Shown here: positions 33,850 to 43,245 of the stretch, in pieces
Numbering within the stretch: the stretch's first letter is position 1
Layout: every line of letters begins with the position of its first letter
Source of the DNA: Fibrobacter sp. UWB2
GTDB taxonomy: Bacteria; Fibrobacterota; Fibrobacteria; Fibrobacterales; Fibrobacteraceae
Direction of reading: 5' to 3'
Assembly: GCF_002210425.1 (NCBI RefSeq)
Contig: NZ_MWQK01000001.1
Coordinates: 248,001 to 312,000 of the forward strand
Length of the DNA: 64,000 bases
Program-made: the position numbers and the translations under genes
Notes under the pieces: generated by a model
Seen by the model: the letters and a program-made list of their open reading frames with translations, nothing else
Database searches by the model: none
What the model was told of the DNA's origin: nothing

Positions 33850-33959
33850 ACGCCTACAGCGTCCGCGGCTTCGGCTCAGCCATGCCAGAGAACAAGTTCT
33901 CTGTCGCGGCATTCGCCTTGCACGCTATTCCTGCAGGCTGCAGACAAGTCGCTGTCGCG

Positions 33960-36900
33960 TTATTTTTTTACGTGACGATGGTACTCTTGCAAACTGCACA
34001 CTTCGAATCTTCCGAAGTCGTGCTTGTCCATGAGGCCTTCCACGGTAGAGGTGAGGGCAGCGATGGTCGTGGTGATAGGAATGCCAGAGACGACTGCCTT
34101 GGAGCGCATCTGGATTTCGTCAACCATGGCTTCTGCGCCAGTTTCGGTGGTGTTCACGATCCACTGCACTTCCTTATCGTGGATAAGGTCGAGCAGGTTC
34201 GGGCGGCCACGGGAGATGCGGAACACGGCGCGGGTCTTGATGCCTTCGTTGTAGAGCATCGTGGAGGTGCCGCGGGTGGCGTAAATCTGGTAGCCCATGT
34301 CCACGAGGCGCTTGATGAGCGGAACGGCCTTCTGCTTGTCTTCGTCCTTGAGCGAGACGAAGATGTTGCCCTGGCTCGGGACCTTGTTGCCGGAAGCCAG
34401 CTGGCTCTTGAGGTAGGCAAGGCCGCGGTCGCGATCGAGGCTCATGACTTCGCCGGTTGACTTCATTTCCGGAGAAAGCGTGATGTCGACGCCCGGGAAC
34501 TTGACGAACGGGAACACGGCTTCCTTGACGCTCACGTAAGGCACGCGGACTTCTTCGGTGAAGCCGATCTGTTCGAGAGATTCGCCGGTCATGCAGCGTG
34601 TTGCATAGCTTGCAAGCGGCACGCCGATGGATTTGGACACAAACGGCACCGTACGGGATGCACGCGGGTTCACTTCGATCATGTAGAGTTCGCCATCCTT
34701 GACGGCAAGCTGCATGTTCATGAGACCCACGACGTGGAGTTCCTTTGCAAATTCCTTGGCGAATTCACGGACCTTGTCCTGAATTTCCTTGGAGAGGGTC
34801 ATCGGCGGGATAACGCTAGCGGAGTCACCGGAGTGGATGCCTGCGGGTTCCACGTGTTCCATGATGGCGCCGATAACGGTGTGCTTGCCATCGCTGATGC
34901 AGTCCACATCGAGTTCGGTGGCGTCTTCGAGGAAGCGGTCGATGAGGATCGGCTTGCCTTCGCCAATGGCGGCAGCTTCTTCCACGAACTTGCGGAGGTA
35001 CTTTTCCTTGTAGACAATCACCATGCCGCGGCCACCGAGAACGAAGCTCGGGCGCACGAGAACCGGGTAACCGATCTTATCGACAATGGCGAGGGCTTCT
35101 TCGACGTTGTGGGCGATGCCGCTTTCAGCCTGCTTGATGCCAATCTTGGTGACGAGCTGCTTGAAGAAGTCGCGGTCTTCGGCGAGGTCGATGTCTTCGG
35201 GGCTTGTACCGATGACATTTGCACCAGCCTTCTTGAGACGCATAGCAAGGTTCAGCGGAGTCTGACCACCGAACTGAACAATCACGCCCGCGCACTTTTC
35301 GCGTTCGTAAATGCCCATCACGTCTTCGAGCGTAAGCGGTTCAAAGTAGAGCTTGTCCGAAGTGTCGTAGTCGGTAGAAACCGTTTCGGGGTTGGAGTTC
35401 ACCATGATGACTTCGAAGCCGTGCTTGCGGAGCGTGAATGCAGCGTGGCAGCAGCAGTAGTCAAATTCAATGCCCTGGCCGATTCTGTTCGGACCGCCGC
35501 CGAGCACCATGATGCGTTTTTTGCTCTGGTGACCCGGAATTTCGCGGACCGGTTCAGTATTGTCGGCGTAGCAGCTATAGTAATACGGCGTGATGGCTTC
35601 GAATTCGCCGGCGCAAGTATCGACGGAGTAGTAGCTCGGGACGAGGCCGATCTGCTTACGCACTGCCATGACTTCTTCCGGAGTCTTGTGGAAGAGGTAA
35701 CCAATCTGGATGTCACTGAAGCCGAATTCCTTAGCCTGGCGGAAGAGTGCCTTATCCTTGGCGAGGTTTTCGAGAGAACCTGCAGCCGTGATTTCGTCTT
35801 CGAAGCAGGCGAGTTCTTCGAGGTGACGGAGGAAGTAGCGGTCGATTCTGGTCACGTCGTAAAGCTTTTCGATGTCCCAACCGCGGCGGAATGCTTCATA
35901 GACCACGAAGATGCGTTCTGCACTCGGGCGTGCAACTTCCTTGGCGAGCGTTTCGTCGTCGTATTCCTTGAACTTTTCGCACTTGGCGCAGGCACCGAAA
36001 CCGCCGAATCCCGTTTCGAGAGAGCGGAGAGCCTTCTGCATGGCCTGCTTGAAGTTCGTACCGATTGCCATCGCTTCGCCCACAGACTTCATCTGAGTGC
36101 CGAGCGTGGAATCTGCCTTCGGGAACTTTTCGAACGTGAAGCGCGGAACCTTCACGACAACGTAGTCGAGAGCCGGTTCAAAGCAGCTCGGAGTCGATTG
36201 CGTAATATCGTTGCGGAGTTCGTCGAGCGTATAACCCACGGCGAGAAGTGCTGCAATCTTTGCGATGGGGAAGCCCGTTGCTTTAGAAGCAAGAGCAGAA
36301 GAACGGGACACACGTGGGTTCATTTCGATGATGATGCGACGGCCGGTCTTCGGTTCGATAGCCCACTGCACGTTAGATCCACCGGTTTCCACGCCGATTG
36401 CTTCCATGACCTTCAAGGAGTCATCACGCATGGCCTGGTAGGCGCGGTCATCAAGGCTCTGGATCGGAGCAACCGTGATGGAGTCACCGGTGTGAACACC
36501 CATCGGGTCGAGGTTTTCAATGGAGCAGACGATAACGGCATTGCCCTTCTTATCGCGCATGACTTCCATTTCGAATTCTTTCCAGCCGAGGAGCGATTCT
36601 TCGATAAGCACTTCGTTGTTGAGCGAGGCGTCAAGACCGCGGTTCACGATGGTTTCGAATTCTTCTTCGTTGTGGGCGATACCGCCACCAGTACCACCAA
36701 GCGTAAAGCCCGGACGGATGATCAACGGCCAGCTTCCGATAGTGTGGGCGATAGCGGTTGCTTCGTTCATGGAGTGTGCGGAACCGGAGCGGGGGAGGTC
36801 AAGCCCGATTTTGAGCATGGCTTCCTTGAACAAGTGACGGTCTTCGGCGCGCTGGATGGACTCGGCCTTAGCACCGATGAGTTCCACCTGGTAGCGGTCG

Positions 36901-37223
36901 AGTATGCCGCGTTCGTTGAGTTCCATGGCGAGGTTCAAGGCGGTCTGGCCACCGAGAGTCGGGAGCAATGCATCGGGGCGTTCGCGACGGATAATTTCGT
37001 GGAGAATATCGACGCTCAGCGGTTCGATGTAGGTGCGGTCAGCCATTTCCGGGTCGGTCATGATGGTTGCCGGGTTGGAGTTCACGAGCACCACTTCGTA
37101 ACCTTCACGACGAAGCACCTTGCAAGCCTGCACGCCGGAGTAGTCGAATTCGCAGCCCTGGCCAATCACAATCGGGCCAGAACCGATGAGCATAATCTTC
37201 TTGATGTCGGTACGCTTAGGCAT
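33960..37223 (-). CDS. carB: Carbamoyl-phosphate synthase large subunit
   Basis: CarB joins bicarbonate, ammonia from CarA and two ATP into carbamoyl phosphate for pyrimidines and arginine. The 1087-residue protein has the full duplicated ATP-grasp layout. The first synthetase half starts [23 protein letters not shown], an oligomerisation region follows, the second half starts [23 protein letters not shown], and the C-terminal allosteric domain contains [16 protein letters not shown]. The ATG at 37223, after GGGAGGCAAGA, is preferred over one eight codons upstream and overlaps the carA stop by eight bases. Its last codons have a diverged second copy downstream. Confidence 0.97.
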   Translation of the reverse strand: MPKRTDIKKIMLIGSGPIVIGQGCEFDYSGVQACKVLRREGYEVVLVNSNPATIMTDPEMADRTYIEPLSVDILHEIIRRERPDALLPTLGGQTALNLAMELNERGILDRYQVELIGAKAESIQRAEDRHLFKEAMLKIGLDLPRSGSAHSMNEATAIAHTIGSWPLIIRPGFTLGGTGGGIAHNEEEFETIVNRGLDASLNNEVLIEESLLGWKEFEMEVMRDKKGNAVIVCSIENLDPMGVHTGDSITVAPIQSLDDRAYQAMRDDSLKVMEAIGVETGGSNVQWAIEPKTGRRIIIEMNPRVSRSSALASKATGFPIAKIAALLAVGYTLDELRNDITQSTPSCFEPALDYVVVKVPRFTFEKFPKADSTLGTQMKSVGEAMAIGTNFKQAMQKALRSLETGFGGFGACAKCEKFKEYDDETLAKEVARPSAERIFVVYEAFRRGWDIEKLYDVTRIDRYFLRHLEELACFEDEITAAGSLENLAKDKALFRQAKEFGFSDIQIGYLFHKTPEEVMAVRKQIGLVPSYYSVDTCAGEFEAITPYYYSCYADNTEPVREIPGHQSKKRIMVLGGGPNRIGQGIEFDYCCCHAAFTLRKHGFEVIMVNSNPETVSTDYDTSDKLYFEPLTLEDVMGIYEREKCAGVIVQFGGQTPLNLAMRLKKAGANVIGTSPEDIDLAEDRDFFKQLVTKIGIKQAESGIAHNVEEALAIVDKIGYPVLVRPSFVLGGRGMVIVYKEKYLRKFVEEAAAIGEGKPILIDRFLEDATELDVDCISDGKHTVIGAIMEHVEPAGIHSGDSASVIPPMTLSKEIQDKVREFAKEFAKELHVVGLMNMQLAVKDGELYMIEVNPRASRTVPFVSKSIGVPLASYATRCMTGESLEQIGFTEEVRVPYVSVKEAVFPFVKFPGVDITLSPEMKSTGEVMSLDRDRGLAYLKSQLASGNKVPSQGNIFVSLKDEDKQKAVPLIKRLVDMGYQIYATRGTSTMLYNEGIKTRAVFRISRGRPNLLDLIHDKEVQWIVNTTETGAEAMVDEIQMRSKAVVSGIPITTTIAALTSTVEGLMDKHDFGRFEVCSLQEYHRHVKK

Positions 37224-38346
37224 TCTTGCCTCCCTTGAAATCTTCAATCATCTTCTTAAATTCTTCGAACAAGTACATGGAATCGTTCGGACCCGGAGCA
37301 GATTCCGGATGGTACTGCACACTGAATGCCGGGAACTTTTTGTGGCGGATGCCTTCGACCGTGTTGTCGTTCAGGTTGATGTGCGTGACTTCGACATCGG
37401 CGGGGAGAGACGTTTCGTCAATGGCGTAGTTGTGGTTCTGTGACGTGATTTCGACAGCGCCCGTCAAGAGGTTCTTGACCGGATGGTTGCAGCCGTGGTG
37501 GCCGAACTTGAGCTTGGAAACCTTAGCACCGAGAGCAAGGCCCAAAAGCTGGTTACCCAGGCAGATACCCATGAGAGGAATCTTGCCGAGGAGCTGCTTG
37601 ACCATGTTGTAAACCTGCGGGAGGCTGTTCGGGTCGGCAGGGCCGTTGGAGAGGAACACGCCATCCGGCTTCTGTTCCATAATCTTTTCGTAGCTCGTGC
37701 CAATCGGCATGACCGTGACGCGCAAGTCCTGAGCGGCGAGGTTTCTCAAGATGTTCGTCTTGATACCGAAATCGAGAGCGACAATGTGATACTTGCCTTC
37801 GTTATTGAATTCGTAGCCGTTCGGGTCGCTCACCTTGCTCGCATAATCCTGACCGTCGAGGCCTTCCCAAGCCTTAGCCTTTGCGATAGCTTCGGCTTCG
37901 GTCATTTCCGTGTCTTCAACGTGGAGGTAAGCCTTCTGGGCACCGTGCGTGCGGAGGTGGAGCGTGAGGGCGCGAGTATCAACGCCTGCAATGCCTGCCT
38001 TCTTCTGGGCGAGCATGTAATCATGAAGCGATTCTTCGTTCAGTTCCTTGGAAACCCAGTCGAGGGAGTTCACGACAATGCCGTTCAAGAAAACCTGGCG
38101 GGATTCGGACTTTTCGAAGTTCGTGGCGTAAGCGCCGACTTCGGCCGTGGTGAAAACGACGAACTGGCCAGCGTAAGACGGGTCGGTCAAAATCTGCTTG
38201 TAGCCCGCCATACCGGTGTTGAACACGGCTTCGCCTACAGTGTCTTTCTTTTCGCCAAAGGCGTAACCGTGGAACACGGCTCCGTCAGCCAAGGCGATGA
38301 ACGCCTTGCGCTCGCGCTTTGCTTTCCATTGGAATTTTTCGTTCAT
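37216..38346 (-). CDS. carA: Carbamoyl-phosphate synthase small subunit (glutaminase)
   Basis: CarA splits glutamine and passes ammonia to CarB. The 376-residue protein has the N-terminal domain unique to CarA ([36 protein letters not shown]) and a class I glutamine amidotransferase domain with the nucleophile Cys in [15 protein letters not shown] and the His/Glu pair in [11 protein letters not shown]. It overlaps carB, so the subunits are co-translated. A leader ORF ends four bases upstream, and a terminator-like hairpin lies within that leader. Confidence 0.97.
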   Translation of the reverse strand: MNEKFQWKAKRERKAFIALADGAVFHGYAFGEKKDTVGEAVFNTGMAGYKQILTDPSYAGQFVVFTTAEVGAYATNFEKSESRQVFLNGIVVNSLDWVSKELNEESLHDYMLAQKKAGIAGVDTRALTLHLRTHGAQKAYLHVEDTEMTEAEAIAKAKAWEGLDGQDYASKVSDPNGYEFNNEGKYHIVALDFGIKTNILRNLAAQDLRVTVMPIGTSYEKIMEQKPDGVFLSNGPADPNSLPQVYNMVKQLLGKIPLMGICLGNQLLGLALGAKVSKLKFGHHGCNHPVKNLLTGAVEITSQNHNYAIDETSLPADVEVTHINLNDNTVEGIRHKKFPAFSVQYHPESAPGPNDSMYLFEEFKKMIEDFKGGKNA

Positions 38347-38349
38347 GAT

Positions 38350-38532
38350 TTACCTTACGTCACAATTGTTGGGGTAAAAAGAAAGGCAAAAGCTAAATGC
38401 CTTTGCCTTAAAATTAAAACTCTTAAAAAAATGAATAGTCTTGTCAAAAACTGAAACCCAACCGACCTTTTTGTGGGTCGAGGCTGCTTGCTTGAAGGCG
38501 AGCTCGAAGTCAACAAGTTCCATTCTTTTCAT
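38350..38532 (-). CDS. Leader peptide ORF of the carAB operon
   Basis: The 60-residue ORF begins at the predicted transcription start and ends four bases before carA. Its 3' half is T-rich and encodes many Phe residues (TIHFFKSFNFKAKAFSF), and it runs through the attenuator hairpin. The layout copies the E. coli pyrBI leader. There, tight coupling of ribosome and RNA polymerase when UTP is low prevents termination, and the leader ORF also spans the hairpin to end just before the structural gene. The first 20 codons (MKRMELVDFELAFKQAAS) look like ordinary protein, so an independent small protein is possible. Confidence 0.6.
   Translation of the reverse strand: MKRMELVDFELAFKQAASTHKKVGWVSVFDKTIHFFKSFNFKAKAFSFCLSFYPNNCDVR
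38376..38409 (-). terminator. Attenuator hairpin in the carAB leader
   Basis: On the minus strand AAGGCAAA and TTTGCCTT pair around a GGCATTTAGCT loop and are followed by TCTTTTTA. U-rich stretches lie immediately upstream (runs of 7, 4 and 4 U), where polymerase could pause when UTP is scarce. It is located 30-60 bases before carA. Confidence 0.75.
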
Positions 38533-38540
38533 CGGGGGCA

Positions 38541-38569
38541 ATTATAGTAAAAAGATGGGTTAATGACAA
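38541..38569 (-). promoter_or_regulatory. carAB promoter
   Basis: On the minus strand TTGTCA (38569-38564) and TATAAT (38546-38541) are spaced by exactly 17 bp. The predicted start falls on or next to the ATG of the leader ORF at 38532, so the leader would be translated as a leaderless message. Confidence 0.75.
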
Positions 38570-38792
38570 TCCATATTTCAGAAAAATTTTTACGCTGTTT
38601 TAGACATTTTGTTTAGAAAATCAAGTGTTTTCACTAATTGTAAAAACAGACACGAAAAGGCTAGCAAAACTAAAATCAACAACCATTTTTTTCAAAATTT
38701 TAGAAATAGTTTGCTTTTTTGTGCAGTAAATGTTATATTTAGTGAACAAAAAGGCAAGTAAACAAGTGTGTCGTTAAAAATGATGGGCAAAA

Positions 38793-40091
38793 ATGGATTT
38801 ACGCGATAAACTGAACATTCTAGGCGATGCCGCCAAGTACGATGTTTCGTGCTCGTCGAGCGGTTCCAAGCGCAATTCGCCAAAAGGCGGGATGGGGTGC
38901 GGGCATAGCTCAGGCATTTGCCATACGTGGAGCGCCGATGGACGCTGCATTTCGCTTTTAAAAGTGCTGTTCAGTAACGCCTGCAAGTACGATTGCGCCT
39001 ATTGCGTGAACCGACGCAGTAACGACATCCCGAGAGCAACTTTCACGCCCAAAGAACTCATCAACCTTACGTTGGAATTTTACCGCCGTAATTACATTGA
39101 AGGGCTTTTCTTGAGTTCGGCTGTGATTGGTACGCCTGATTACACAATGGAACTGTTAATTAAGGTGGCTAAGGAATTGCGATTGGTACACCATTTTGGC
39201 GGTTACATCCATTTAAAGGCGATTCCTGGCGCAAGTTCTAGGCTTTTGTTCGAGGCCGGGCTTTATGCCGACCGCAGCAGCGTGAATATCGAAATCCCTT
39301 CGGACAAGCAATTGCAATACCTTGCTCCCGAAAAGAATTTTGCATCCATTTACCGTCCGATGAATTTCTTGGCGGAACGCAAGCTTGAATACAAAACGGA
39401 CAAGTCCAAGTACTCTCCGAAGTTCTTGCCGGCAGGGCAGAGCACACAGATGATTGTCGGAGCATCGGGGGAGACCGACTTCCAAATTTTGACGCTTTCG
39501 GCGGGCTTTTATAAGCAACAGCAAATGAAGCGTGTTTATTTCTCGGGGTATGTACCCATAAACGCGGACAAGCGCTTGCCTGTAATCACCACAAAACCGC
39601 CGCTTTTACGCGAACACCGGCTTTATCAGGCCGACTGGCTCATGCGCTTTTACAAGTTCGAGTACAACGAGATTCTCGACGAGAAGAATCCATTCCTAGA
39701 CCCGGATTTAGATCCGAAAGTGATGTGGGCGCTTCGCCATCCGGAATGCTTCCCGGTCGATTTGCAAACTGCTGATTATGAGATGATTTTGCGCGTGCCA
39801 GGCATTGGCGTGAGGTCAGCACAGCTCATTGTCAGTGGAAGGCGTTATTCTAAAATCAGGCTCGAGCATTTAAAGAAGATGGGGGTGGTGCTTAAGCGCG
39901 CGAAATACTTCATCTACGATAGCGACGTACCGCGAGAACTCCACAAGCTTTATCCCGAGATGATCCGTCCCTTGCTCATTGCAGGCAAGCCCAAGAACGA
40001 TCAACTAGATCTGTTCGACACCATGCCCGCCGCACTGCCACAGCCCAAAGCCGCACCATACACTAACGCTTTGTCAATCGCAAACAACTAA
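38793..40091 (+). CDS. Putative DNA modification/repair radical SAM protein
   Basis: The 432-residue protein matches the TIGR03916-type family. It has an N-terminal LNILGDAAKYDVSCSSSG and the iron-sulfur motif CKYDCAYC (C-x3-C-x2-C, near residues 66-73), then NRRSND. A C-terminal helix-hairpin-helix LRVPGIGVRSAQLIV that should bind DNA lies near 330-345. The reaction is unknown; DNA repair is inferred from the family's constant pairing with the TIGR03915 protein, which is the next gene here. TATATTTAG about 50 bases upstream is a likely promoter element. Confidence 0.9.
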   Translation: MDLRDKLNILGDAAKYDVSCSSSGSKRNSPKGGMGCGHSSGICHTWSADGRCISLLKVLFSNACKYDCAYCVNRRSNDIPRATFTPKELINLTLEFYRRNYIEGLFLSSAVIGTPDYTMELLIKVAKELRLVHHFGGYIHLKAIPGASSRLLFEAGLYADRSSVNIEIPSDKQLQYLAPEKNFASIYRPMNFLAERKLEYKTDKSKYSPKFLPAGQSTQMIVGASGETDFQILTLSAGFYKQQQMKRVYFSGYVPINADKRLPVITTKPPLLREHRLYQADWLMRFYKFEYNEILDEKNPFLDPDLDPKVMWALRHPECFPVDLQTADYEMILRVPGIGVRSAQLIVSGRRYSKIRLEHLKKMGVVLKRAKYFIYDSDVPRELHKLYPEMIRPLLIAGKPKNDQLDLFDTMPAALPQPKAAPYTNALSIANN

Positions 40092-40122
40092 TAACTAATG
40101 ACCATTGACTAACTACAAAACA

Positions 40123-40983
40123 ATGTCCCTCGCGATTCATTACGATTCTACTTTCGACGGCTTCTTGAGTGCCGTTTTCGAGATTTACCGCCAACATCTC
40201 GATGTTTCTTGCTTTGTTGCCGAACGCACATACGAAGCTGAACACGAAGCAGCGACAGACCTTTTCGCACTGCCCTTCCATGTCGAAACGTCCGAAGACT
40301 CCGCCAACCGCCTCAAGCGAGCCATTACCAATGCGGCAAGTAAAGACGTCTTGAATTTGCTCGAAACGTGTTTCCGTTCCGAAGACGCGAACATTGAGAT
40401 GAACATTCTTGCGTACTTGCGCAAGCTTTTTGCGGGGCTAGACCCGAATTACGGTCGCAATCCGTCAAGTCTCGAAATGATTCCGCTCATTACCATTGCG
40501 CGTTCCGTGCGTCGCGAGATGGACAACATGTATGGAATGGTGCGTTTCAACAAAGCTCCCGATGGTATGTACATCGCCGAAATCGAGCCGAAGTATGACA
40601 TTCTCGAAATGATTGTCGGGCATTTCCGATGCCGTTACCCCAACGGCTCATGGGCGATTATCGATGTCAAGCGAGGCTTTGGCGTCTATTACGAGAATTA
40701 CCGAACACATTTTGTAACGGTTCCCGACCCGAGTTACATTTCAGCGCACGCCCCTCCAGATGAATTCACGCGCATGTGGAAGTCTTACTACGACACGATG
40801 GCTATCAAGGAGCGGCTCAACCCGCGCCTCCTTCGACGTTGCCTGCCGGTACGCTATTGGAAACACCTTCCAGAACGCTCGTTGTCTAATTACACGGCAA
40901 AATGCACCGGAAACATAGCGCCGTCACAACTCCCATCTGAAGTCGCGAAGTCAAACGCATCCGCATCCATAAGGCTCAAATAG
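40123..40983 (+). CDS. TIGR03915-type putative DNA metabolism protein (DUF4130)
   Basis: The 286-residue protein starts MSLAIHYDSTFDGFLSAVFEIY, typical of the family, and contains MIVGHFRCRYPNGSWAIIDVKRGFGVYYE. The first ATG at 40123 is used in place of an upstream TTG. It follows the radical SAM gene and is separated by a short AT-rich stretch of TAACTAATAACTAATGAC-like repeats. In other bacteria this protein is often next to, or fused with, a uracil-DNA-glycosylase-like domain; none is fused here. The last 25 residues are low-complexity and may be dispensable. Confidence 0.85.
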   Translation: MSLAIHYDSTFDGFLSAVFEIYRQHLDVSCFVAERTYEAEHEAATDLFALPFHVETSEDSANRLKRAITNAASKDVLNLLETCFRSEDANIEMNILAYLRKLFAGLDPNYGRNPSSLEMIPLITIARSVRREMDNMYGMVRFNKAPDGMYIAEIEPKYDILEMIVGHFRCRYPNGSWAIIDVKRGFGVYYENYRTHFVTVPDPSYISAHAPPDEFTRMWKSYYDTMAIKERLNPRLLRRCLPVRYWKHLPERSLSNYTAKCTGNIAPSQLPSEVAKSNASASIRLK

Positions 40984-41133
40984 CCGAGCTTACGCCTTGT
41001 GGCACATATTTTGCTTGAAAAATCCATGATTGAGCGCTGAATTTTTTATATATGCGAAAAATTTTTGGCTCTAAAAAACATTTAGTTGTATATTTATAAT
41101 GGATTAATTGACCTTATGGAGAAAATTAAAGAC

Positions 41134-42753
41134 ATGAACGGCTCATCTGTGAAACCGGGCTTTTTCGTTCAAGATTCTTTTCTGTATAGCAAGGACAACG
41201 AAAAGGTTGTTCTTCGTGGTGTAAACCACATGTTTATTTGGACGGATCGTGAAGGCAAGACCATTCCCGAAATTGCAAAGACTGGCGCAAATTGTGTAAG
41301 AATTGTTTGGAATACTCGTGGCCGCATCAGCGACCTCGACAATATCATTTCGCTTTGTATTGCCAACGGCATGATTCCTATCCCGGAAATTCATGACACG
41401 ACCGGTAACTGGGACCGCCTGAGCGACGCCCTTGAATTTTGGCTTCGCGAAGAAACACTCCAGATGATTTACAATCATCAGGAATACTTGATTTTGAACA
41501 TCGGTAACGAACCGGGCGACAAAGCCCAAAGTGCCGATGAATTTTTCAATGCATACAACATCATCGTCACAAAGCTCCGCGCCTCTGGCGTGCGTGTGCC
41601 GATCATGATCGACGCCGATGAATGGGGCCAGAACGAAAAGAATTTGTTGAACGTGGGCCCGAAGCTTTTGCAGGCCGACCCTGAACACAACTTGATTTTC
41701 TCGATTCACATGTGGTGGCCGACCGAACGCCACAATCCAGTGGCTACAGGTTACGAAACTGTCAAGGACCGCATCAAGGGGACGCTCGAAGAATCCCTCA
41801 AGCGTAAGATTCCGCTGATTGTTGGCGAATTTGCTCCGGTGGCTGCTGGCGGCGTCCGTGAAATCCCGTACAAGTTTATCATGTCGGAATGCGAACGCTT
41901 GAACATCGGCTGGCTCGCATGGAGCTGGGGCCCGGGTAACTTCGACAGTCCAGAAATGGATATGACGGTTCACGGCTCCTACAACACGCTTATTGGCTGG
42001 GGCAAGGAAGTCGCTGTCGATAGCCCTCTTGGCATCCAGAACACAAGCGTGATTCCGAACTTTATCCAGAACAAGGATTTCACGACCGGTTCTCAGGGAA
42101 CTGGCGCGAACATCATTGAAAACGGTGAATTCAACGCCGAAGATCCGCTTTCTGGCTGGACGACCGACTTCTGGGGTGGAAAGGGCGATGTCACCGTCAA
42201 GGATGGCGTCGTGCATTTCGACATCAAGAAGGGCGGCAAGGATTCCTGGAATCTCCAGTTCAAACAGCACTTTGCGCTCCACAAGGGCGTGACGTACATC
42301 TTCAGCATGCGCGCCAAGGCTGATAAGCCGCGTACGCTCAACGTGAACATCAAGAAGGACTGCGAAAGCTATACGCCGTATGCAAACGGCCGTATTCTTG
42401 ACTTGAGCACGAGCTGGCAGAACTTCAGCTGGAAATTCACGATGAAGGAAGAGACCGACGTCGACGCCGTGCTCATCTTCGACATGGGCGGTGTTCCGAT
42501 TTCCTGGAATCTCGCAGATGTTTCGCTTGTTCACGCCCGCAGCGTTGCCGACCGCTTGAACAGAACGTTCCAGCGCAACGTGCAAAAGAACTCCGGTTAT
42601 TTCAATGCTCCGAACGGCCCGTGGGAATTGCATCTGTACTCCACAGATGGCAAGCTCCTCGAAATTCTCGACAAGGGCAAGGGCGGGGAAGGCATGCGTC
42701 AATACCCGAAGATCGAACGCAGCGGCATCATGGTCATCAAAGACCTCGGCTAA
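41134..42753 (+). CDS. GH5 glycoside hydrolase with C-terminal carbohydrate-binding module, no signal peptide
   Basis: The protein has a GH5 (beta/alpha)8 domain at about residues 10-285: VLRGVNHMFIWTD, acid/base Glu in ILNIGNEPGD, IFSIHMWWP, and nucleophile Glu in PLIVGEFAPVA. A linker and a CBM4_9-like beta-sandwich (from IIENGEFNAEDPLSGWTTDFWG to about 480) follow, then a short C-terminal module ending IERSGIMVIKDLG. The architecture suggests a mannanase or endoglucanase. Neither possible start (ATG 41134, or 41116 giving six more residues) yields a signal peptide. The enzyme would be intracellular or exported by another route, or the true start lies further upstream. TATATTTATAAT at about 41089 is the likely promoter. 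Confidence 0.85.
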   Translation: MNGSSVKPGFFVQDSFLYSKDNEKVVLRGVNHMFIWTDREGKTIPEIAKTGANCVRIVWNTRGRISDLDNIISLCIANGMIPIPEIHDTTGNWDRLSDALEFWLREETLQMIYNHQEYLILNIGNEPGDKAQSADEFFNAYNIIVTKLRASGVRVPIMIDADEWGQNEKNLLNVGPKLLQADPEHNLIFSIHMWWPTERHNPVATGYETVKDRIKGTLEESLKRKIPLIVGEFAPVAAGGVREIPYKFIMSECERLNIGWLAWSWGPGNFDSPEMDMTVHGSYNTLIGWGKEVAVDSPLGIQNTSVIPNFIQNKDFTTGSQGTGANIIENGEFNAEDPLSGWTTDFWGGKGDVTVKDGVVHFDIKKGGKDSWNLQFKQHFALHKGVTYIFSMRAKADKPRTLNVNIKKDCESYTPYANGRILDLSTSWQNFSWKFTMKEETDVDAVLIFDMGGVPISWNLADVSLVHARSVADRLNRTFQRNVQKNSGYFNAPNGPWELHLYSTDGKLLEILDKGKGGEGMRQYPKIERSGIMVIKDLG

Positions 42754-42812
42754 AACGTTACCTTCCGCGGTCCTTTTTGACTTTTCATCCTTAGAATTGT
42801 CATTCTCGACCC

Positions 42813-42843
42813 TGTCATCCTCGGAGCGTAGCGTAGGGGAACC
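42813..42843 (+). repeat. Degenerate dispersed repeat
   Basis: It begins TGTCATCCTCGGAGCG like the GTCATCCTGAGC family but continues TAGCGTAGGGGAACC. Confidence 0.6.
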
Positions 42844-42888
42844 ATCATTTCTCGTATCTACGTTTGGGAGGGAATCCATTATTTCTTG

Positions 42889-42925
42889 AAACAAACGCAA
42901 TCCTTCAAGGACTGCGTTTGTTTAT
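42889..42925. terminator. Bidirectional terminator
   Basis: ACAAACGCA and TGCGTTTGT form the outer stem, TCCTT and AGGA continue it after one mismatch, and A- and T-rich flanks stand on both sides. It separates the GH5 gene from the decayed transporter. Confidence 0.85.
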
Positions 42926-42940
42926 TTGTAGAGTTTTTAC

Positions 42941-43214
42941 TTAAGCTTTCGCGGACTTGGCGTTCAACTTTTGCATGAGCGGGATGAGCCCGCCGCCAAT
43001 GGAATTGCCAATCGTAATCGCGACAAGCGCCTTGAGCATCGTCATTGAGAAATCGCCTGCAAGCGAAAAATAGAACATGTCGGCAATGCAGTGCTCGAAA
43101 CCGCTCAAGATAAAGACCATCACCGGGAGGAACACGATAAGCACTTTCCCGACCTGGTGTTCCGCCGAGCGCAATGCACAAACCGGAGTAAATAGACTTG
43201 ATAAAATTAATCAT
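42941..43214 (-). pseudogene. Decayed formate/nitrite transporter gene
   Basis: On the minus strand an ATG at 43214 starts MINFIKSIYSGLCIALGGT, the usual beginning of FocA/NirC-family channels. The frame then breaks. A second frame resumes with GKVLIVFLPVMVFILSGFEH, MFYFSLAGD and VAITIGNSIGGGLIPLMQKL, the C-terminal part of the same family. About 150 residues between the two are missing. A large internal deletion with a frameshift is the simplest reading, so no functional channel can be made. Confidence 0.8.
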
Positions 43215-43245
43215 GGCGCCAAATTTAGTAAAAAAGCGCCGTTTA

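Larger units (their letters stand above)
33624..33959. other. Intergenic region with repeats and a carB 3' remnant
   Basis: No intact gene is seen. The region contains GCGGGCTGGCGTCTGAAGCCCGC-type hairpins, a strong terminator, a dispersed repeat at 33772-33816, a displaced copy of the carB 3' end at 33823-33849, and a hairpin CAGAGAAC/GTTCTCTG at about 33890-33907. Confidence 0.65.

Noticed and set aside
34734-37238. Long open frame (834 codons) on the plus strand opposite carB
   Set aside because: Same cause: the strong codon bias of carB. No start signal, no family resemblance.
41143-42900. Long open frame on the minus strand opposite the GH5 gene
   Set aside because: The GH5 catalytic motifs are unmistakable on the plus strand; the reverse frame has no motif.
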